A stretch of DNA of 64,000 nucleotides from NCBI RefSeq assembly GCF_019802125.1, contig NZ_JAHVHT010000002.1, positions 186,001-250,000 on the forward strand, read 5' to 3'. Source of the stretch: Tateyamaria omphalii. GTDB lineage: Bacteria > Pseudomonadota > Alphaproteobacteria > Rhodobacterales > Rhodobacteraceae. Both the position numbers and the translations under genes were made by a program. Positions 44,394-53,597 of this stretch are shown piece by piece; within the stretch, counting starts at the first letter, position 1; each line of letters opens with the position of its first letter. Below the pieces are notes generated by a model. That model was not told where the DNA came from. It searched no databases and saw only the letters and a program-made list of their open reading frames with translations.

Positions 44394-44442
44394 GGGGGTG
44401 CATGGGGGGTGCACAGGGGGTGTACGCATGCTGCACGGGGGG
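44394..44442 (+). promoter_or_regulatory. G-quadruplex-forming G-tract array upstream of radC
   Basis: Four G-runs of 5, 6, 5 and 6 (44394-44398, 44404-44409, 44416-44420, 44437-44442) lie on the radC-sense strand, separated by 5, 6 and 16 nt. The first three follow a near-repeat of the unit G5-6 TGCA(T/C). This meets the usual criteria for a stable G-quadruplex in DNA, or in the radC leader RNA. It is preceded by the palindrome CACCGCGCGGTG (44383-44394). Confidence 0.5.
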
Positions 44443-44504
44443 TGACACCCTGTTTTGCGGCTGAAATTAACCTGTCGCTAACCAACTTCGCGGCACGTTT
44501 GGGC

Positions 44505-45254
44505 ATGTCCCATTTCTCTGAAAAGCCGCTCCCTTTCGATCTGGACGAGGCAAAGCCCGTCGCGCTGCCAAGGGGCCGAACCCCATCCTACATGGCCGAT
44601 CACCGCAAGCGTCTGCGCACCCGATTCATGGCAGGCGGCGCTGCGGCTTTGCCTGACTACGAAATGCTTGAACTCGTCTTGTTCCGGGCCATCCCACGCC
44701 AGGACGTCAAGCCGCTAGCGCATGCCCTGATGGCTGAATTTGGCGACTTCAACCGCGTGATCACAGCGCCTGTGGAACGGCTGCAATCCTTCAAAGGTGT
44801 GGGCCACGCCGTGATCTGCGAGTTGAAGATCGTCGAAGCAGCCGCCCATCGCATGGCACGCGCCAAAGTTTTGAAAAAAAACGCTATTTCAAGTTGGGAT
44901 GCCTTGATCGACTACTGCCACACCACCATGGCCCACCGCGAAACCGAGCAATTCCGCGTTCTGTATCTTGATCGAAAGAACGTTTTGATCGCGGATGAAG
45001 AACAGGCCAAGGGCACTGTCGACCATGTGCCGGTCTATCCGCGCGAGGTCGCCAAGCGCGCGCTCGAACTCAACGCCTCCGCCCTGATTCTTGTGCACAA
45101 CCACCCGTCGGGTGATCCGACACCCAGCCAGTCGGACATCGACATGACAGCCAAGATGGAAATGGCCTGTTCAGCCCTCGGCATCACCGTCCACGACCAC
45201 TTGATCGTCGGCAAAAGCCGCGAGCTCAGCTTCAAGTCGGAAGGGTACCTCTAG
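44505..45254 (+). CDS. radC: RadC-family JAB/MPN-domain protein
   Basis: A 249-residue protein with N-terminal helix-hairpin-helix-like region (LQSFKGVGHAVICELKIVEA) and C-terminal JAMM metalloprotease-like domain. The metal motif HNHPSGDPTPSQSD gives His198, His200 and Asp211, and the protein ends in SFKSEGYL as usual. The ATG at 44505 (MSHFSEKPLPF) is the first Met that matches the family; the frame opens at 44409 within the G-tract region. Despite its name, the role of RadC in repair or recombination is unproven. Its stop shares CTAG with the opposing gene. Confidence 0.9.
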   Translation: MSHFSEKPLPFDLDEAKPVALPRGRTPSYMADHRKRLRTRFMAGGAAALPDYEMLELVLFRAIPRQDVKPLAHALMAEFGDFNRVITAPVERLQSFKGVGHAVICELKIVEAAAHRMARAKVLKKNAISSWDALIDYCHTTMAHRETEQFRVLYLDRKNVLIADEEQAKGTVDHVPVYPREVAKRALELNASALILVHNHPSGDPTPSQSDIDMTAKMEMACSALGITVHDHLIVGKSRELSFKSEGYL

Positions 45255-46804
45255 CGCACCCAGACCTCGACCCGCCGATTGGCCTGCCGTCCCCATGCAC
45301 TGTCGTCACAGGCCATCGGCAGCGCCTCGCCAAACGCATCCACATCCATTTGAAAACGCTCGAAATTCGCGGTCTGAGCGGCTGTTTCGACAGCGCGGCG
45401 CACCGCCTCCGCCCGGCGTAGGGCAATGTCCCGATTGGCGGTGGCGGGCCCGTCTCCGTCGCTGAACCCAACGAGCAAAATCTGTCGCGCGTCATACTTC
45501 CCCTGCTCAAGCGCACGCGCCAGTTGCTGCACATTGGATCGTGACTGCGCATCCAATCGAACCGATCCCGCCTCAAACCGGAACGACGTCGTCAAACGCG
45601 CCATGCCGTAGAGCGTCCGGGTCATACGCTGCAACTCTTCCAACGACACCTCGGGACCAGCGGAAGTCACCGCGTTTGCAAAGCGATAGCCCTGATCATT
45701 GATCGACACTTCCTCGGGTGCCTGATCGACGAACCCCGCCCGACGGATCACAACTTGCGCCGATGGACCGCGGGTGAAGGCCAGAAACTCGCGCCCGATC
45801 TTGGGCAACCGCCGCGCGGGAAGATACAGGAACATCGGTGCCGTCAGCGGATAGTCTTCGGTCTTGATTGTGCCGCGCGCCGCCGACAGGGAGAAACCGC
45901 ACGCTCCGGTCAAGGTCAGCGCCCGTGCGTCGCCAGTGTCCGCGTAGCTGGCAATCCCGATGGCAAAGGGATCACGCAGCACCGCATTCACAACGTCCAG
46001 ACCGCGGTCATGGCGTTCGATGCCTTCAGCAAATGTGGATCGTGCTGGCCCCATGATCTCATCCTCGACCGATTGCCCCAGTCCGGTTCGTGCGCCCGGC
46101 AGATGCAGGGCGATGGGTGCATCCGCACCGCCAAGATCCACCCAATTGGCAATGCGTCCGGCAAAGACCGAAGCGAGATCCTGCGGCGAAATCCTGTCGA
46201 CCGGGTTTGACGGCGACACAATCGGCACCATCGCATCAAGCGCAAGAACGCGGCTGCGATTGGCTTCCGTCATGTCTCCCATCCCGGCGTCACGCGCACG
46301 CTGACGTTCATCGGGCCGAATTTCGCGCAGCGCCATAACGATGTCGGCATCGTTGGCCAGCAGGTCGGCAAAGCCTTCGTCCGTGGTGGAGACATGAAAG
46401 TAGAAACGCGCGACGGGTTTGCCGCTGTCCGTATCCGACAAAGTGTATGTGAAATTGCGCGCGTCAACGATGTCACGCGCGGCGGTGTAATTGTTGCGCA
46501 GCGCAAACCCTTCGATCAATGCGGGCATCAAAACCGCACCCATCGTGGACGATCCGGAAACGCTGATCTCGGCCACGAAGTCCTGCAGGTTCGGACAAGC
46601 TGGACCTTCGCACAGCACGCCAGACCCATCGACGGTCAGTTCTCCGTAGACGGTTTCGATGCGGTAGAATTCGCCGTCAAAGCCCAAGAGCGTGCCGCTC
46701 AATTCCACCTGTCCATCCGGCGAAGTGAGCGTGACGTCCTGTGCAAAACACGCGATCCCCCAAAAAGAAAGTGCGGCGAAAATCGCCGCACGTATCAAAG
46801 CCAT
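45251..46804 (-). CDS. Periplasmic PstS-like binding domain fused to an OmpA peptidoglycan-binding domain
   Basis: A 517-residue exported protein with signal MALIRAAIFAALSFWGIACFA. After a short N-terminal domain (about 22-75, with CEGPACP), residues 75-340 resemble phosphate-type solute-binding proteins (ISVSGSSTMGAVLMPALIEG, DIVMALREIRPDE, VPIVSPSNPVDRISPQDLA, FAGRIANWVDLGG). Residues 390-517 form an OmpA-like domain (FEAGSVRLDAQSRSNVQQLA, LVGFSDGDG, RRAEAVRRAVE, GRQANRRVEVWV). This would be a wall-tethered ligand binder with no permease nearby. It is convergent with radC (stops share CTAG). The ligand is unknown. Confidence 0.85.
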   Translation of the reverse strand: MALIRAAIFAALSFWGIACFAQDVTLTSPDGQVELSGTLLGFDGEFYRIETVYGELTVDGSGVLCEGPACPNLQDFVAEISVSGSSTMGAVLMPALIEGFALRNNYTAARDIVDARNFTYTLSDTDSGKPVARFYFHVSTTDEGFADLLANDADIVMALREIRPDERQRARDAGMGDMTEANRSRVLALDAMVPIVSPSNPVDRISPQDLASVFAGRIANWVDLGGADAPIALHLPGARTGLGQSVEDEIMGPARSTFAEGIERHDRGLDVVNAVLRDPFAIGIASYADTGDARALTLTGACGFSLSAARGTIKTEDYPLTAPMFLYLPARRLPKIGREFLAFTRGPSAQVVIRRAGFVDQAPEEVSINDQGYRFANAVTSAGPEVSLEELQRMTRTLYGMARLTTSFRFEAGSVRLDAQSRSNVQQLARALEQGKYDARQILLVGFSDGDGPATANRDIALRRAEAVRRAVETAAQTANFERFQMDVDAFGEALPMACDDSAWGRQANRRVEVWVR

Positions 46805-46826
46805 ATCAAGCCTGTCGTCGCTGCGG

Positions 46827-47825
46827 TCAGTTGCTTGCGACTTTCAGGTCTGAGACCAAATTGTTCAACACCAGAAAACTGCCGACAGTGTCACATCCGG
46901 GAACGGCGAGGGTCAGGTCCTGGGTTTTCATCGCGCCATCGGCCATGATCTCGAGCGATTGCGCCTCAACCTCCAGACCACAGTTGTTCAGGGTAACCTC
47001 GGCTTCAACACTCAGATCGATGGTACCGGATTTCGCCGATGTACCGGACGGGTAGGTGTAGACCTCCGCCATCAACGGCTCAGACAATTGCGTGTCGCCA
47101 AGCCGCATGATGTAGCCGTTCTCTCCCGTCATCATCCCTTCGATGTTCTGAGAGGCACCGGACCAAACGTGACCGCTCTCGCCATACTCGGCCCCGAATT
47201 CACGCGCATGCAGTTCAAAGCCCGCCCGACCGCGCCATTGCAGGGTTGTCCGGTCATATTGTGCGACGTCAGGCACGTCGGCCTGAGCCACCGCGCCATC
47301 ACCATTCGAAAACGCCATGATGAAGACCGCCTGTTCGGCAAGCGCCGGAACGGTCAGTGTAAGTTCACCAGTTGCATCTGTGGTCTCGGTAAACATCATA
47401 CCGTTGTGATGCACCGTCAGCCGCTCGTTGGCTGCACAAGGCGCAGCGAGAGACAGGGTCACCATTGCCGCGGGAGCAACCTGAGCCTCTGCACGAATAT
47501 CGCACCCATCAGCCAGCGGCAGGGTGTCACTTTCCTCGGGCATCTCTGTTGTCGCAGGCACAGACACGCGCTGCACATTCGAGTCAGCGTCTGGAACTGG
47601 AACTGCAACGGGGTCCGACGCAGATGTCAGTTCAATTTCCTGCACTTCAAGCAGGAGATCGGTACCGGAGGCGCCGGTAAATGCCGCATCTGCCGAGGCT
47701 GGCACATTGCGTGCAGCCACCCCGTATCTCTCTTTGGCCGCTTCGCCACTTTGCATGACAAAGCCAATGCCGACCGCAATTGCCAGCGTAGCCACGCCGG
47801 TTGCGATCTCCTTTAGGTATCGCAT
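46827..47825 (-). CDS. Unknown single-pass exported protein adjoining secA
   Basis: A 332-residue protein with an N-terminal hydrophobic segment (about residues 8-25, ATGVATLAIAVGIGFVMQSG), either an anchor or an uncleaved signal. The periplasmic part is acidic and mostly beta. It contains paired cysteines (DGCDIRAEAQ, AAPCAANERL, NNCGLEVEAQ, VPGCDTVGSF) that could form disulfides. It lies between secA and the PBP-OmpA gene on the same strand, 22 nt upstream of the latter. Homologues beside secA in related genera are sometimes labelled translocase, a name I recall but cannot support here. Function unknown. Confidence 0.7.
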   Translation of the reverse strand: MRYLKEIATGVATLAIAVGIGFVMQSGEAAKERYGVAARNVPASADAAFTGASGTDLLLEVQEIELTSASDPVAVPVPDADSNVQRVSVPATTEMPEESDTLPLADGCDIRAEAQVAPAAMVTLSLAAPCAANERLTVHHNGMMFTETTDATGELTLTVPALAEQAVFIMAFSNGDGAVAQADVPDVAQYDRTTLQWRGRAGFELHAREFGAEYGESGHVWSGASQNIEGMMTGENGYIMRLGDTQLSEPLMAEVYTYPSGTSAKSGTIDLSVEAEVTLNNCGLEVEAQSLEIMADGAMKTQDLTLAVPGCDTVGSFLVLNNLVSDLKVASN

Positions 47826-47932
47826 CGTCCCATTCCCTTCCCACGGATTGGTTCATGGCAAAGGTGGCACGCGAAGCGGGCTGTCTTATGACCGGGGTGG
47901 GGAGTCTTTAAGGCAGGAATGCGGCGTTCAGA

Positions 47933-50632
47933 TCAGACAAAAGCCCCGTGGCAGTGCTTGAACTTTTTGCCAGAACCGCAGGGGCAGGGATCGTTGCGAC
48001 CCGGATTGCCCCATGTGTCTCGGTCATTTTCATCGAAGCCATTGGCAACGGCTTCTGCCGTTGGTGCAGGGGGAGCGTTCGTTTTGGCCGCATCGGCAAC
48101 TTGCTGTTGCTGCGCAGCCATCTGGGCCAGCATCTGCTCGCGTTCTTCGTCCGTCAGCGGACGAATACGGGACAGTTTGTTGGTGACTTCACTGCGCAGG
48201 CTTTCCAACATCCCTTCGAACAACTGGAAGGCTTCGTTCTTGTATTCGTTCAGCGGATCGCGCTGCGCGTAACCGCGGAAGCCTACGACAGACCGCAAGT
48301 GTTCCAGCGTCAGCAGATGTTCGCGCCACTTGCCATCAATCGCCTGCAGGATCAGCTGCTTTTCGATGCTGCGCATGTTCTCTTCGCCAAAGGCTTCGGC
48401 CTTCTCCGCCAGCATCTTGTCGCTGGCTTCGATCAGGCGTTCGCGCACCTGTTCGTCGTCCACGCCCTCTTCTTCGCACCACTCCATGACGGGCGCATCG
48501 ATCCCAAGATTTTCGATAACAGCGGCATAAAGCCCTTCGGTGTCCCACTGATCGGCATAGCTGTTGGGCGGCATGTACTGATCGATCAGGTCATCAACCA
48601 CTTCGTCCCGCATGTCAGAGGTGATTTCAGACAGGTCCTTGGCTTCCATGATCTCGCGGCGCTGCGAAAAGATCACGCGGCGCTGGTCGTTCATCACGTC
48701 GTCGAACTTGAGAAGCTGCTTGCGGATGTCGAAGTTGCGCCCTTCGACCTTGGCCTGCGCACGCTCGAGCGACTTGTTCACCCAAGGGTGGACAATGGCT
48801 TCGCCTTCTTCCAGACCAAGCGTCTTGAGCACTTTGTCCAGCCGGTCAGAGCCAAAGATCCGCATCAGGTCATCTTCGAGGCTCAGGTAAAACGATGTAC
48901 GCCCCGGATCACCCTGGCGGCCAGACCGGCCGCGCAATTGGTTGTCGATCCGGCGGCTTTCGTGCCGTTCGGAGGCAAGAACGAAGAGGCCACCGGCAGC
49001 AAGCACCTTCTGCTTTTCATCTTCGTGTTCGGCTTCGATGCGCTTGCGCGTCTCTTCCGGGTCAGCCTCGGGATCGGCGGTGATGGCTTCCAGCACCTTC
49101 ATCTCGACATTGCCGCCAAGCTGAATGTCGGTGCCACGCCCGGCCATGTTGGTCGCGATGGTCACGGCGCCCAGCTTGCCCGCATCTGCGATGATCTGCG
49201 CCTCTTGCTCGTGCTGGCGCGCGTTCAAGACGTTGTGGGCAATCCCCTCGGACTTGAGCGCTTCCGAGAACATCTCGGACTTGTCGATGGATGTGGTGCC
49301 GACCAGAACCGGCTGACCCTTTTCGTGGGCTGCCTTGATCTCGTCGATCATGGCTTTGTACTTTTCCTGGCCCGTGCGGAACACTTGGTCGTCTTCGTCA
49401 AGGCGCGCGATCGGCTTGTGCGTTGGCACTTCGACAACGCCCAGACCATAGATTGTCTGGAATTCCTCAGCCTCGGTTGCTGCGGTCCCGGTCATACCGG
49501 CGAGCTTGTCGTAAAGACGGAAGTAGTTCTGGAACGTGACCGACGCCAGGGTCTGGTTTTCCGGTTGGATCTGGACGCCTTCCTTGGCCTCAATGGCCTG
49601 ATGAAGGCCATCGGACAGGCGCCGACCCGTCATCATGCGGCCAGTGAATTCATCAATCAGGACAACCTCGCCGTTGCGGACAATATAGTCCTTGTCCTTC
49701 TGGAACAGCTTGTGCGCGCGCAGGCCCTGGTTCACGTGGTGGACGATGGTTGTGCTTTCCGGATCGTACAGGGAAGCACCTTCTTCAATAAGACCACGCG
49801 CGCGCAGCTGCTCTTCGATGAACTCGTTACCGTCATCGGTAAAGGTCACGTTTTTCTGCTTTTCGTCGAGAGTGTAGTGATCATCTTCAATCAGCGGGAT
49901 TATCCCATCGATGGTGACATACATCTCGGACCGGTCTTGCAGTGGGCCGGAAATGACCAGCGGCGTTCGCGCCTCGTCGATCAGGATGCTGTCCACCTCG
50001 TCCACGATGGCGAAGTTATGGCCACGCTGTACCATCTCTTCGATCGATGGCTTCATGTTGTCGCGCAGATAGTCAAAGCCCAGCTCGTTGTTGGTCGCAT
50101 AGGTGATGTCGCAGGCATAGGCGGCACGCTTGTTCTCTTCACCGATGCCGTTGATGGCGACGCCTGTCGTGAGGCCCAATGCGCCATAGACCTTGCCCAT
50201 CCAGTCCGCGTCACGTTGAACGAGATACTCGTTCACGGTCACAACATGCACGCCCTTGCCGGACAGAGCGTTCAGATAGGCAGCGAATGCCGCCGTCAGA
50301 GTCTTGCCCTCACCTGTCTTCTGCTCGGCAATGTTGCCCTGATGCAGAAAGATCGCGCCCAGAAGCTGCGTGTCGTACGCGCGCAGCCCGAGGGTGCGCT
50401 TGGCTGCTTCACGGCAGTTGGCGAAGGCTTCGGGCAGCAGGTCATCCAGGCTCTCGCCACCCATTGCGCGTTCGGCCAGGGCCTGCGTTTTGTCCTTCAG
50501 ACCCTCGTCGCTCAGGGCCTCGAATTCCGGCTCCAGCGCGTTGACCTTTTCGACGAGCGGGCGCGTGCTCTTGATCTTGCGATCATTGGGGGTGCCAAAC
50601 ACCTTCTTGGTGAGCGTTCCGAAACCGAGCAT
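47933..50632 (-). CDS. secA: Preprotein translocase ATPase SecA
   Basis: An 899-residue motor of Sec-dependent secretion. The nucleotide site is [19 protein letters not shown], with [20 protein letters not shown] (DEAD-like box), [13 protein letters not shown] and [10 protein letters not shown]. The C-terminal SEC-C zinc motif is [17 protein letters not shown], which binds SecB or ribosomes. The start at 50632 ([13 protein letters not shown]) follows GGAGAACGT; the frame extends uselessly to 50734. It is divergent from the PpiC-type chaperone, which acts on exported proteins. Confidence 0.98.
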   Translation of the reverse strand: MLGFGTLTKKVFGTPNDRKIKSTRPLVEKVNALEPEFEALSDEGLKDKTQALAERAMGGESLDDLLPEAFANCREAAKRTLGLRAYDTQLLGAIFLHQGNIAEQKTGEGKTLTAAFAAYLNALSGKGVHVVTVNEYLVQRDADWMGKVYGALGLTTGVAINGIGEENKRAAYACDITYATNNELGFDYLRDNMKPSIEEMVQRGHNFAIVDEVDSILIDEARTPLVISGPLQDRSEMYVTIDGIIPLIEDDHYTLDEKQKNVTFTDDGNEFIEEQLRARGLIEEGASLYDPESTTIVHHVNQGLRAHKLFQKDKDYIVRNGEVVLIDEFTGRMMTGRRLSDGLHQAIEAKEGVQIQPENQTLASVTFQNYFRLYDKLAGMTGTAATEAEEFQTIYGLGVVEVPTHKPIARLDEDDQVFRTGQEKYKAMIDEIKAAHEKGQPVLVGTTSIDKSEMFSEALKSEGIAHNVLNARQHEQEAQIIADAGKLGAVTIATNMAGRGTDIQLGGNVEMKVLEAITADPEADPEETRKRIEAEHEDEKQKVLAAGGLFVLASERHESRRIDNQLRGRSGRQGDPGRTSFYLSLEDDLMRIFGSDRLDKVLKTLGLEEGEAIVHPWVNKSLERAQAKVEGRNFDIRKQLLKFDDVMNDQRRVIFSQRREIMEAKDLSEITSDMRDEVVDDLIDQYMPPNSYADQWDTEGLYAAVIENLGIDAPVMEWCEEEGVDDEQVRERLIEASDKMLAEKAEAFGEENMRSIEKQLILQAIDGKWREHLLTLEHLRSVVGFRGYAQRDPLNEYKNEAFQLFEGMLESLRSEVTNKLSRIRPLTDEEREQMLAQMAAQQQQVADAAKTNAPPAPTAEAVANGFDENDRDTWGNPGRNDPCPCGSGKKFKHCHGAFV

Positions 50633-50771
50633 ACGTTCTCCAGCCGATCGTTTGTGTCTATACAGCAACTGCTTGCCGGGCGCGCGCCAAGCCCATAATA
50701 ACGGTGGGCGAAAATCGGCCCAGGCCGCGTCCATAGGGCGATGTAAGGGTCACGTGAAACCGTGTCAATGC

Positions 50772-50789
50772 GCGCCCCGGGTGGGGCGC
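50772..50789. repeat. GC hairpin in the secA-ppiC divergent region
   Basis: GCGCCCC-GGGT-GGGGCGC has 7-bp perfect arms, 20 nt before the chaperone ATG. The divergent region (50633-50809, 177 nt) must hold both promoters. The hairpin could affect translation start of the downstream gene, but no function is shown. Confidence 0.4.
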
Positions 50790-50809
50790 ACGAGCCCAAG
50801 GACTGTCAC

Positions 50810-51649
50810 ATGAATAAACGTTTCTTCTCGCTGCCCGCGCTGGGTTTGATTGCAGCCCTGGCCACACCGGCAACGGCACAGGATGCAGACACGGTTGTCG
50901 CCACTGTAAACGGGACCGACATCACGGTTGGTCACATGATCGTGGCGCGCGCATCGCTGCCCCAGCAGTTCCAGCAATTGCCCAATGACGTTCTGTTCAG
51001 CGGTATCCTTGAGCAACTGATCAACCAGACCCTGTTGGCGCAATCCTTCGATGGCGACCTGCCCAAAAGGACGCAGCTGCAGATCGAGAACGAGACCCGG
51101 TCACTGACCGCCGGCGAAGAGCTTGAGACCCTGTTTCAGGAAAAGCTGACGGACGAGGCGATCCAAGCCGCCTATGATGCAAAATACGAGGGCGTGACCC
51201 CGCAGGAAGAATACAACGCATCTCACATTCTGGTGGAAACCGAGGAAGAAGCCAAAGCCGTCAAGGAAGAGATTGACGGCGGCGCGGACTTTGCGGCGAC
51301 GGCGCGCGAAAAGTCGACGGGCCCGTCTGGACCCAATGGCGGACAGCTTGGCTGGTTTGGCGCAGGTGCGATGGTCCCCAGTTTCGAATCTGCTGTCATT
51401 TCGCTGGAGGTCGGCGAGGTGTCCGATCCGGTACAAACCCAGTTCGGCTGGCACGTCATCATTCTGAACGAAACCCGCGTACCCGATGCCCCGACGCTGG
51501 AGGCGGTGCGCGAAGAGTTGCTCCAGGAAGTCCGTGACTCGGCGGTTGAAGAATACGTGGCATCCCTGACGGCTGGCGCTCAGATCGATCAATCCGGCGC
51601 CGCCGATATTGATCCCGCGATCCTGTCCGACCTGAACATGGTGGAGTAA
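50810..51649 (+). CDS. Periplasmic parvulin-type peptidyl-prolyl isomerase
   Basis: A 279-residue exported protein with signal MNKRFFSLPALGLIAALATP (cleavage after ATAQ-region). An N-terminal SurA/PpiD-like chaperone helix region (about 25-125) is followed by a PpiC rotamase domain (about 130-225). The latter contains NASHILVETEEEAKAVKEEI, FAATAREKSTGPSGPNGGQL (20 residues), WFGAGAMVPSFESAV and QTQFGWHVI. It would help fold outer-membrane or secreted proteins. The ATG at 50810 starts the signal; the earlier Met at 50762 does not. argJ begins 3 nt after its stop. Confidence 0.92.
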   Translation: MNKRFFSLPALGLIAALATPATAQDADTVVATVNGTDITVGHMIVARASLPQQFQQLPNDVLFSGILEQLINQTLLAQSFDGDLPKRTQLQIENETRSLTAGEELETLFQEKLTDEAIQAAYDAKYEGVTPQEEYNASHILVETEEEAKAVKEEIDGGADFAATAREKSTGPSGPNGGQLGWFGAGAMVPSFESAVISLEVGEVSDPVQTQFGWHVIILNETRVPDAPTLEAVREELLQEVRDSAVEEYVASLTAGAQIDQSGAADIDPAILSDLNMVE

Positions 51650-51652
51650 CTA

Positions 51653-52879
51653 ATGGCTGGCGCACTGCCCCGGTCCCCGCTCGCACCTCAGACATTTCCG
51701 GACTTGCCGCAGATTGACGGTGTAACATTTGCCGTCGCCGAGGCTGGCGTTCGATACTCCGGACGGGCGGATGTCATGCTGGCGATATGTGATCCCGGGA
51801 CCAGCGTTGCGGGTGTGTTCACCAAAAGTGCGACACGCGCGGCTCCGGTTCTGGATTGTCAGGAGAAACTCGGCGGTTCAAATGACGCGGGCGCGGCAAT
51901 CCTTGTCAATGCGGGCAATGCAAATGCGTTTACCGGACGGAATGGTATTGATGCCGTCGCTGCGATTGTTGATGCAACAGCGTCAGCGACAGGATTGCCG
52001 TCAAACCGCGTCTTCACCGCGTCGACGGGTGTTATTGGCGAACCGTTGCCGCATGACAGGATCACCACGCATCTCTCTGATTTGGTGGCACGGCAGTCCG
52101 CAGATGCGATTGCAGATGCGGCATCCGCAATAATGACAACCGATACCTACCCAAAGGGTTCGACCCAAGTCGTCAATATTGGCGGCAAGGCGGTCACGAT
52201 CGCGGGCATCGCCAAGGGCAGCGGCATGATCGCGCCCGATATGGCAACGATGCTGGTCTATCTCTTCACCGACGCCGAGATCGCGCAGGAGGAACTGCAG
52301 GGTTTGGTAAGCGCCGCGACCGATCGCACGTTCAACTGCATAACGGTCGATAGCGATACATCTACGTCCGACACGCTTCTGGTTGCTGCGACCGGAACCA
52401 GCGGAGTGAACGTATCAGGCAACCGGGACTTCGCCGCTTCCCTGCAAGCTGTGATGCTTGATCTCGCGCATCAGGTCGTCCGCGACGGCGAGGGCGCCAC
52501 GAAGTTTGTCGAGATTGAAGTGACCGGTTGCACGGATGAAGTTGCCGCCAAAACCCACGGTTTGTCCATTGCCAACTCGCCCTTGGTCAAGACGGCCATC
52601 GCGGGCGAGGATCCGAACTGGGGACGTGTTGTCATGGCAATCGGCAAGTCCGGCGCACCCGCGGATCGAGACACGCTGTCGATCTGGTTCGGAGAGTCCC
52701 TCGTCGCCGAAAACGGTTGGGTCAGCCCAACCTATCGCGAAGAAGACGCTGCCGCGCACATGCAGAACGAGCATATCCGCATCAGGGTTGACTGTGGAAT
52801 GGGCTCAGGCAATGCGACCGTCTGGACCTGCGATCTGACCCACGGCTACATAGACATCAACGCGGATTACCGGTCGTGA
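51653..52879 (+). CDS. argJ: Bifunctional glutamate N-acetyltransferase / amino-acid acetyltransferase
   Basis: A 408-residue ornithine acetyltransferase of the cyclic arginine pathway. The self-cleavage site is in GSGMIAPDMATML, between Ala198 and Thr199; Thr199 becomes the nucleophile of the beta chain. Other family segments are FTKSATRAAPVLDCQE, NAGNANAFTGRNG, TTDTYPKGS and AIAGEDPNWGRVVMAIGKSG. It transfers acetyl from N-acetylornithine to glutamate. It is 3 nt after the chaperone and overlaps mutT as GTGA, so the three are probably one transcript. Confidence 0.96.
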   Translation: MAGALPRSPLAPQTFPDLPQIDGVTFAVAEAGVRYSGRADVMLAICDPGTSVAGVFTKSATRAAPVLDCQEKLGGSNDAGAAILVNAGNANAFTGRNGIDAVAAIVDATASATGLPSNRVFTASTGVIGEPLPHDRITTHLSDLVARQSADAIADAASAIMTTDTYPKGSTQVVNIGGKAVTIAGIAKGSGMIAPDMATMLVYLFTDAEIAQEELQGLVSAATDRTFNCITVDSDTSTSDTLLVAATGTSGVNVSGNRDFAASLQAVMLDLAHQVVRDGEGATKFVEIEVTGCTDEVAAKTHGLSIANSPLVKTAIAGEDPNWGRVVMAIGKSGAPADRDTLSIWFGESLVAENGWVSPTYREEDAAAHMQNEHIRIRVDCGMGSGNATVWTCDLTHGYIDINADYRS

Positions 52880-53274
52880 GGGTTGTGCTGGTCTCTGCCG
52901 TCGCCCTGATCGACATTGATGGCCGGGTTCTGCTGGCGCAGCGCCCCGAAGGCAAGTCCATGGCGGGCTTGTGGGAATTTCCAGGCGGCAAGGTCGAGAC
53001 TAGCGAAACACCCGAAGCGGCACTTGTTCGAGAGCTGCACGAGGAACTGGGCATCGACACTTGGACATCCTGCTTGGCCCCGTTGACGTTCGCGAGCCAC
53101 AGCTACGACGATTTCCACTTGTTGATGCCGCTGTTTGCCTGTCGCAAATGGGACGGGATGCCCCGATCAAAGGAAAATCAAGCGTTGAAGTGGGTGCAGC
53201 CAAAGGACTTGCGCAACTATCCTATGCCTGCTGCAGACATCCCACTCATCCCAATTCTTCGGGATTGGCTGTAA
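52876..53274 (+). CDS. mutT: Nudix hydrolase, MutT-type 8-oxo-dGTP diphosphatase
   Basis: A 132-residue Nudix protein. The Nudix box reads GGKVETSETPEAALVRELHE followed by ELGI, matching Gx5Ex7REUXEEXGU. The preceding LLAQRPEGKSMAGLWEFPGG is the usual MutT context. It would remove oxidised nucleotides. The GTG at 52876 overlaps the argJ stop (GTGA). Length and motif support MutT over other Nudix classes, though substrate was not tested. Confidence 0.92.
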   Translation: MRVVLVSAVALIDIDGRVLLAQRPEGKSMAGLWEFPGGKVETSETPEAALVRELHEELGIDTWTSCLAPLTFASHSYDDFHLLMPLFACRKWDGMPRSKENQALKWVQPKDLRNYPMPAADIPLIPILRDWL

Positions 53275-53392
53275 CGTTGAGTAACAATCTTCTTAAAACG
53301 ACAAAAAAAGCGACAGTTTTGTGACATTGTTGATGACTTGTTAACCAATGTACTTATAGTTGAGTCATCACTTTCTTTTGGGGAGGAAAGTC

Positions 53393-53527
53393 ATGCTACG
53401 CACAATTGCTTTGGGCAGTGCCGTTTTGATCCAGGGTATCTATGTGAAAACCCTGCCAGATGGACGGATGACTGTTCGGGTTGACGGAGCCCACTATTCC
53501 GGAACGCCCGTTTCGCAAGCTGCATAA
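53393..53527 (+). CDS. Small protein of 44 residues with a strong ribosome site
   Basis: The frame starts ATGCTACGC at 53393 and ends TAA at 53527. GGGGAGGAAAG lies directly upstream at ideal spacing. The product begins MLRTIALGSAVLIQGIYVKT, a weakly hydrophobic start, then a polar part rich in Gly, Val and Arg (DGRMTVRVDGAHYSG). The gene ends 17 nt before a perfect terminator and is preceded by a 118-nt AT-rich gap that probably contains its promoter (TATAGT near 53355). These signs support a real gene; the function is unknown. Confidence 0.6.
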   Translation: MLRTIALGSAVLIQGIYVKTLPDGRMTVRVDGAHYSGTPVSQAA

Positions 53528-53544
53528 CGCGACGATCTGAGTAA

Positions 53545-53575
53545 AAAAGGGGACGGTGCCACACCGTCCCCTTTT
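53545..53575. terminator. Bidirectional Rho-independent terminator between the small gene and infB
   Basis: AAAAGGGGACGGTG and CACCGTCCCCTTTT form a 14-bp perfect stem with the loop CCA. The stem is flanked by A-rich and T-rich ends on both strands, so it can end the plus-strand small gene and the minus-strand infB operon. It is the clearest terminator in the window. Confidence 0.9.
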
Positions 53576-53597
53576 CTCATTTTCAGGTGCCTCTTCC

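Noticed and set aside
47948..50698. 916-codon open frame antisense to secA
   Set aside because: Spans secA exactly and has no recognisable protein features; explained by codon bias.
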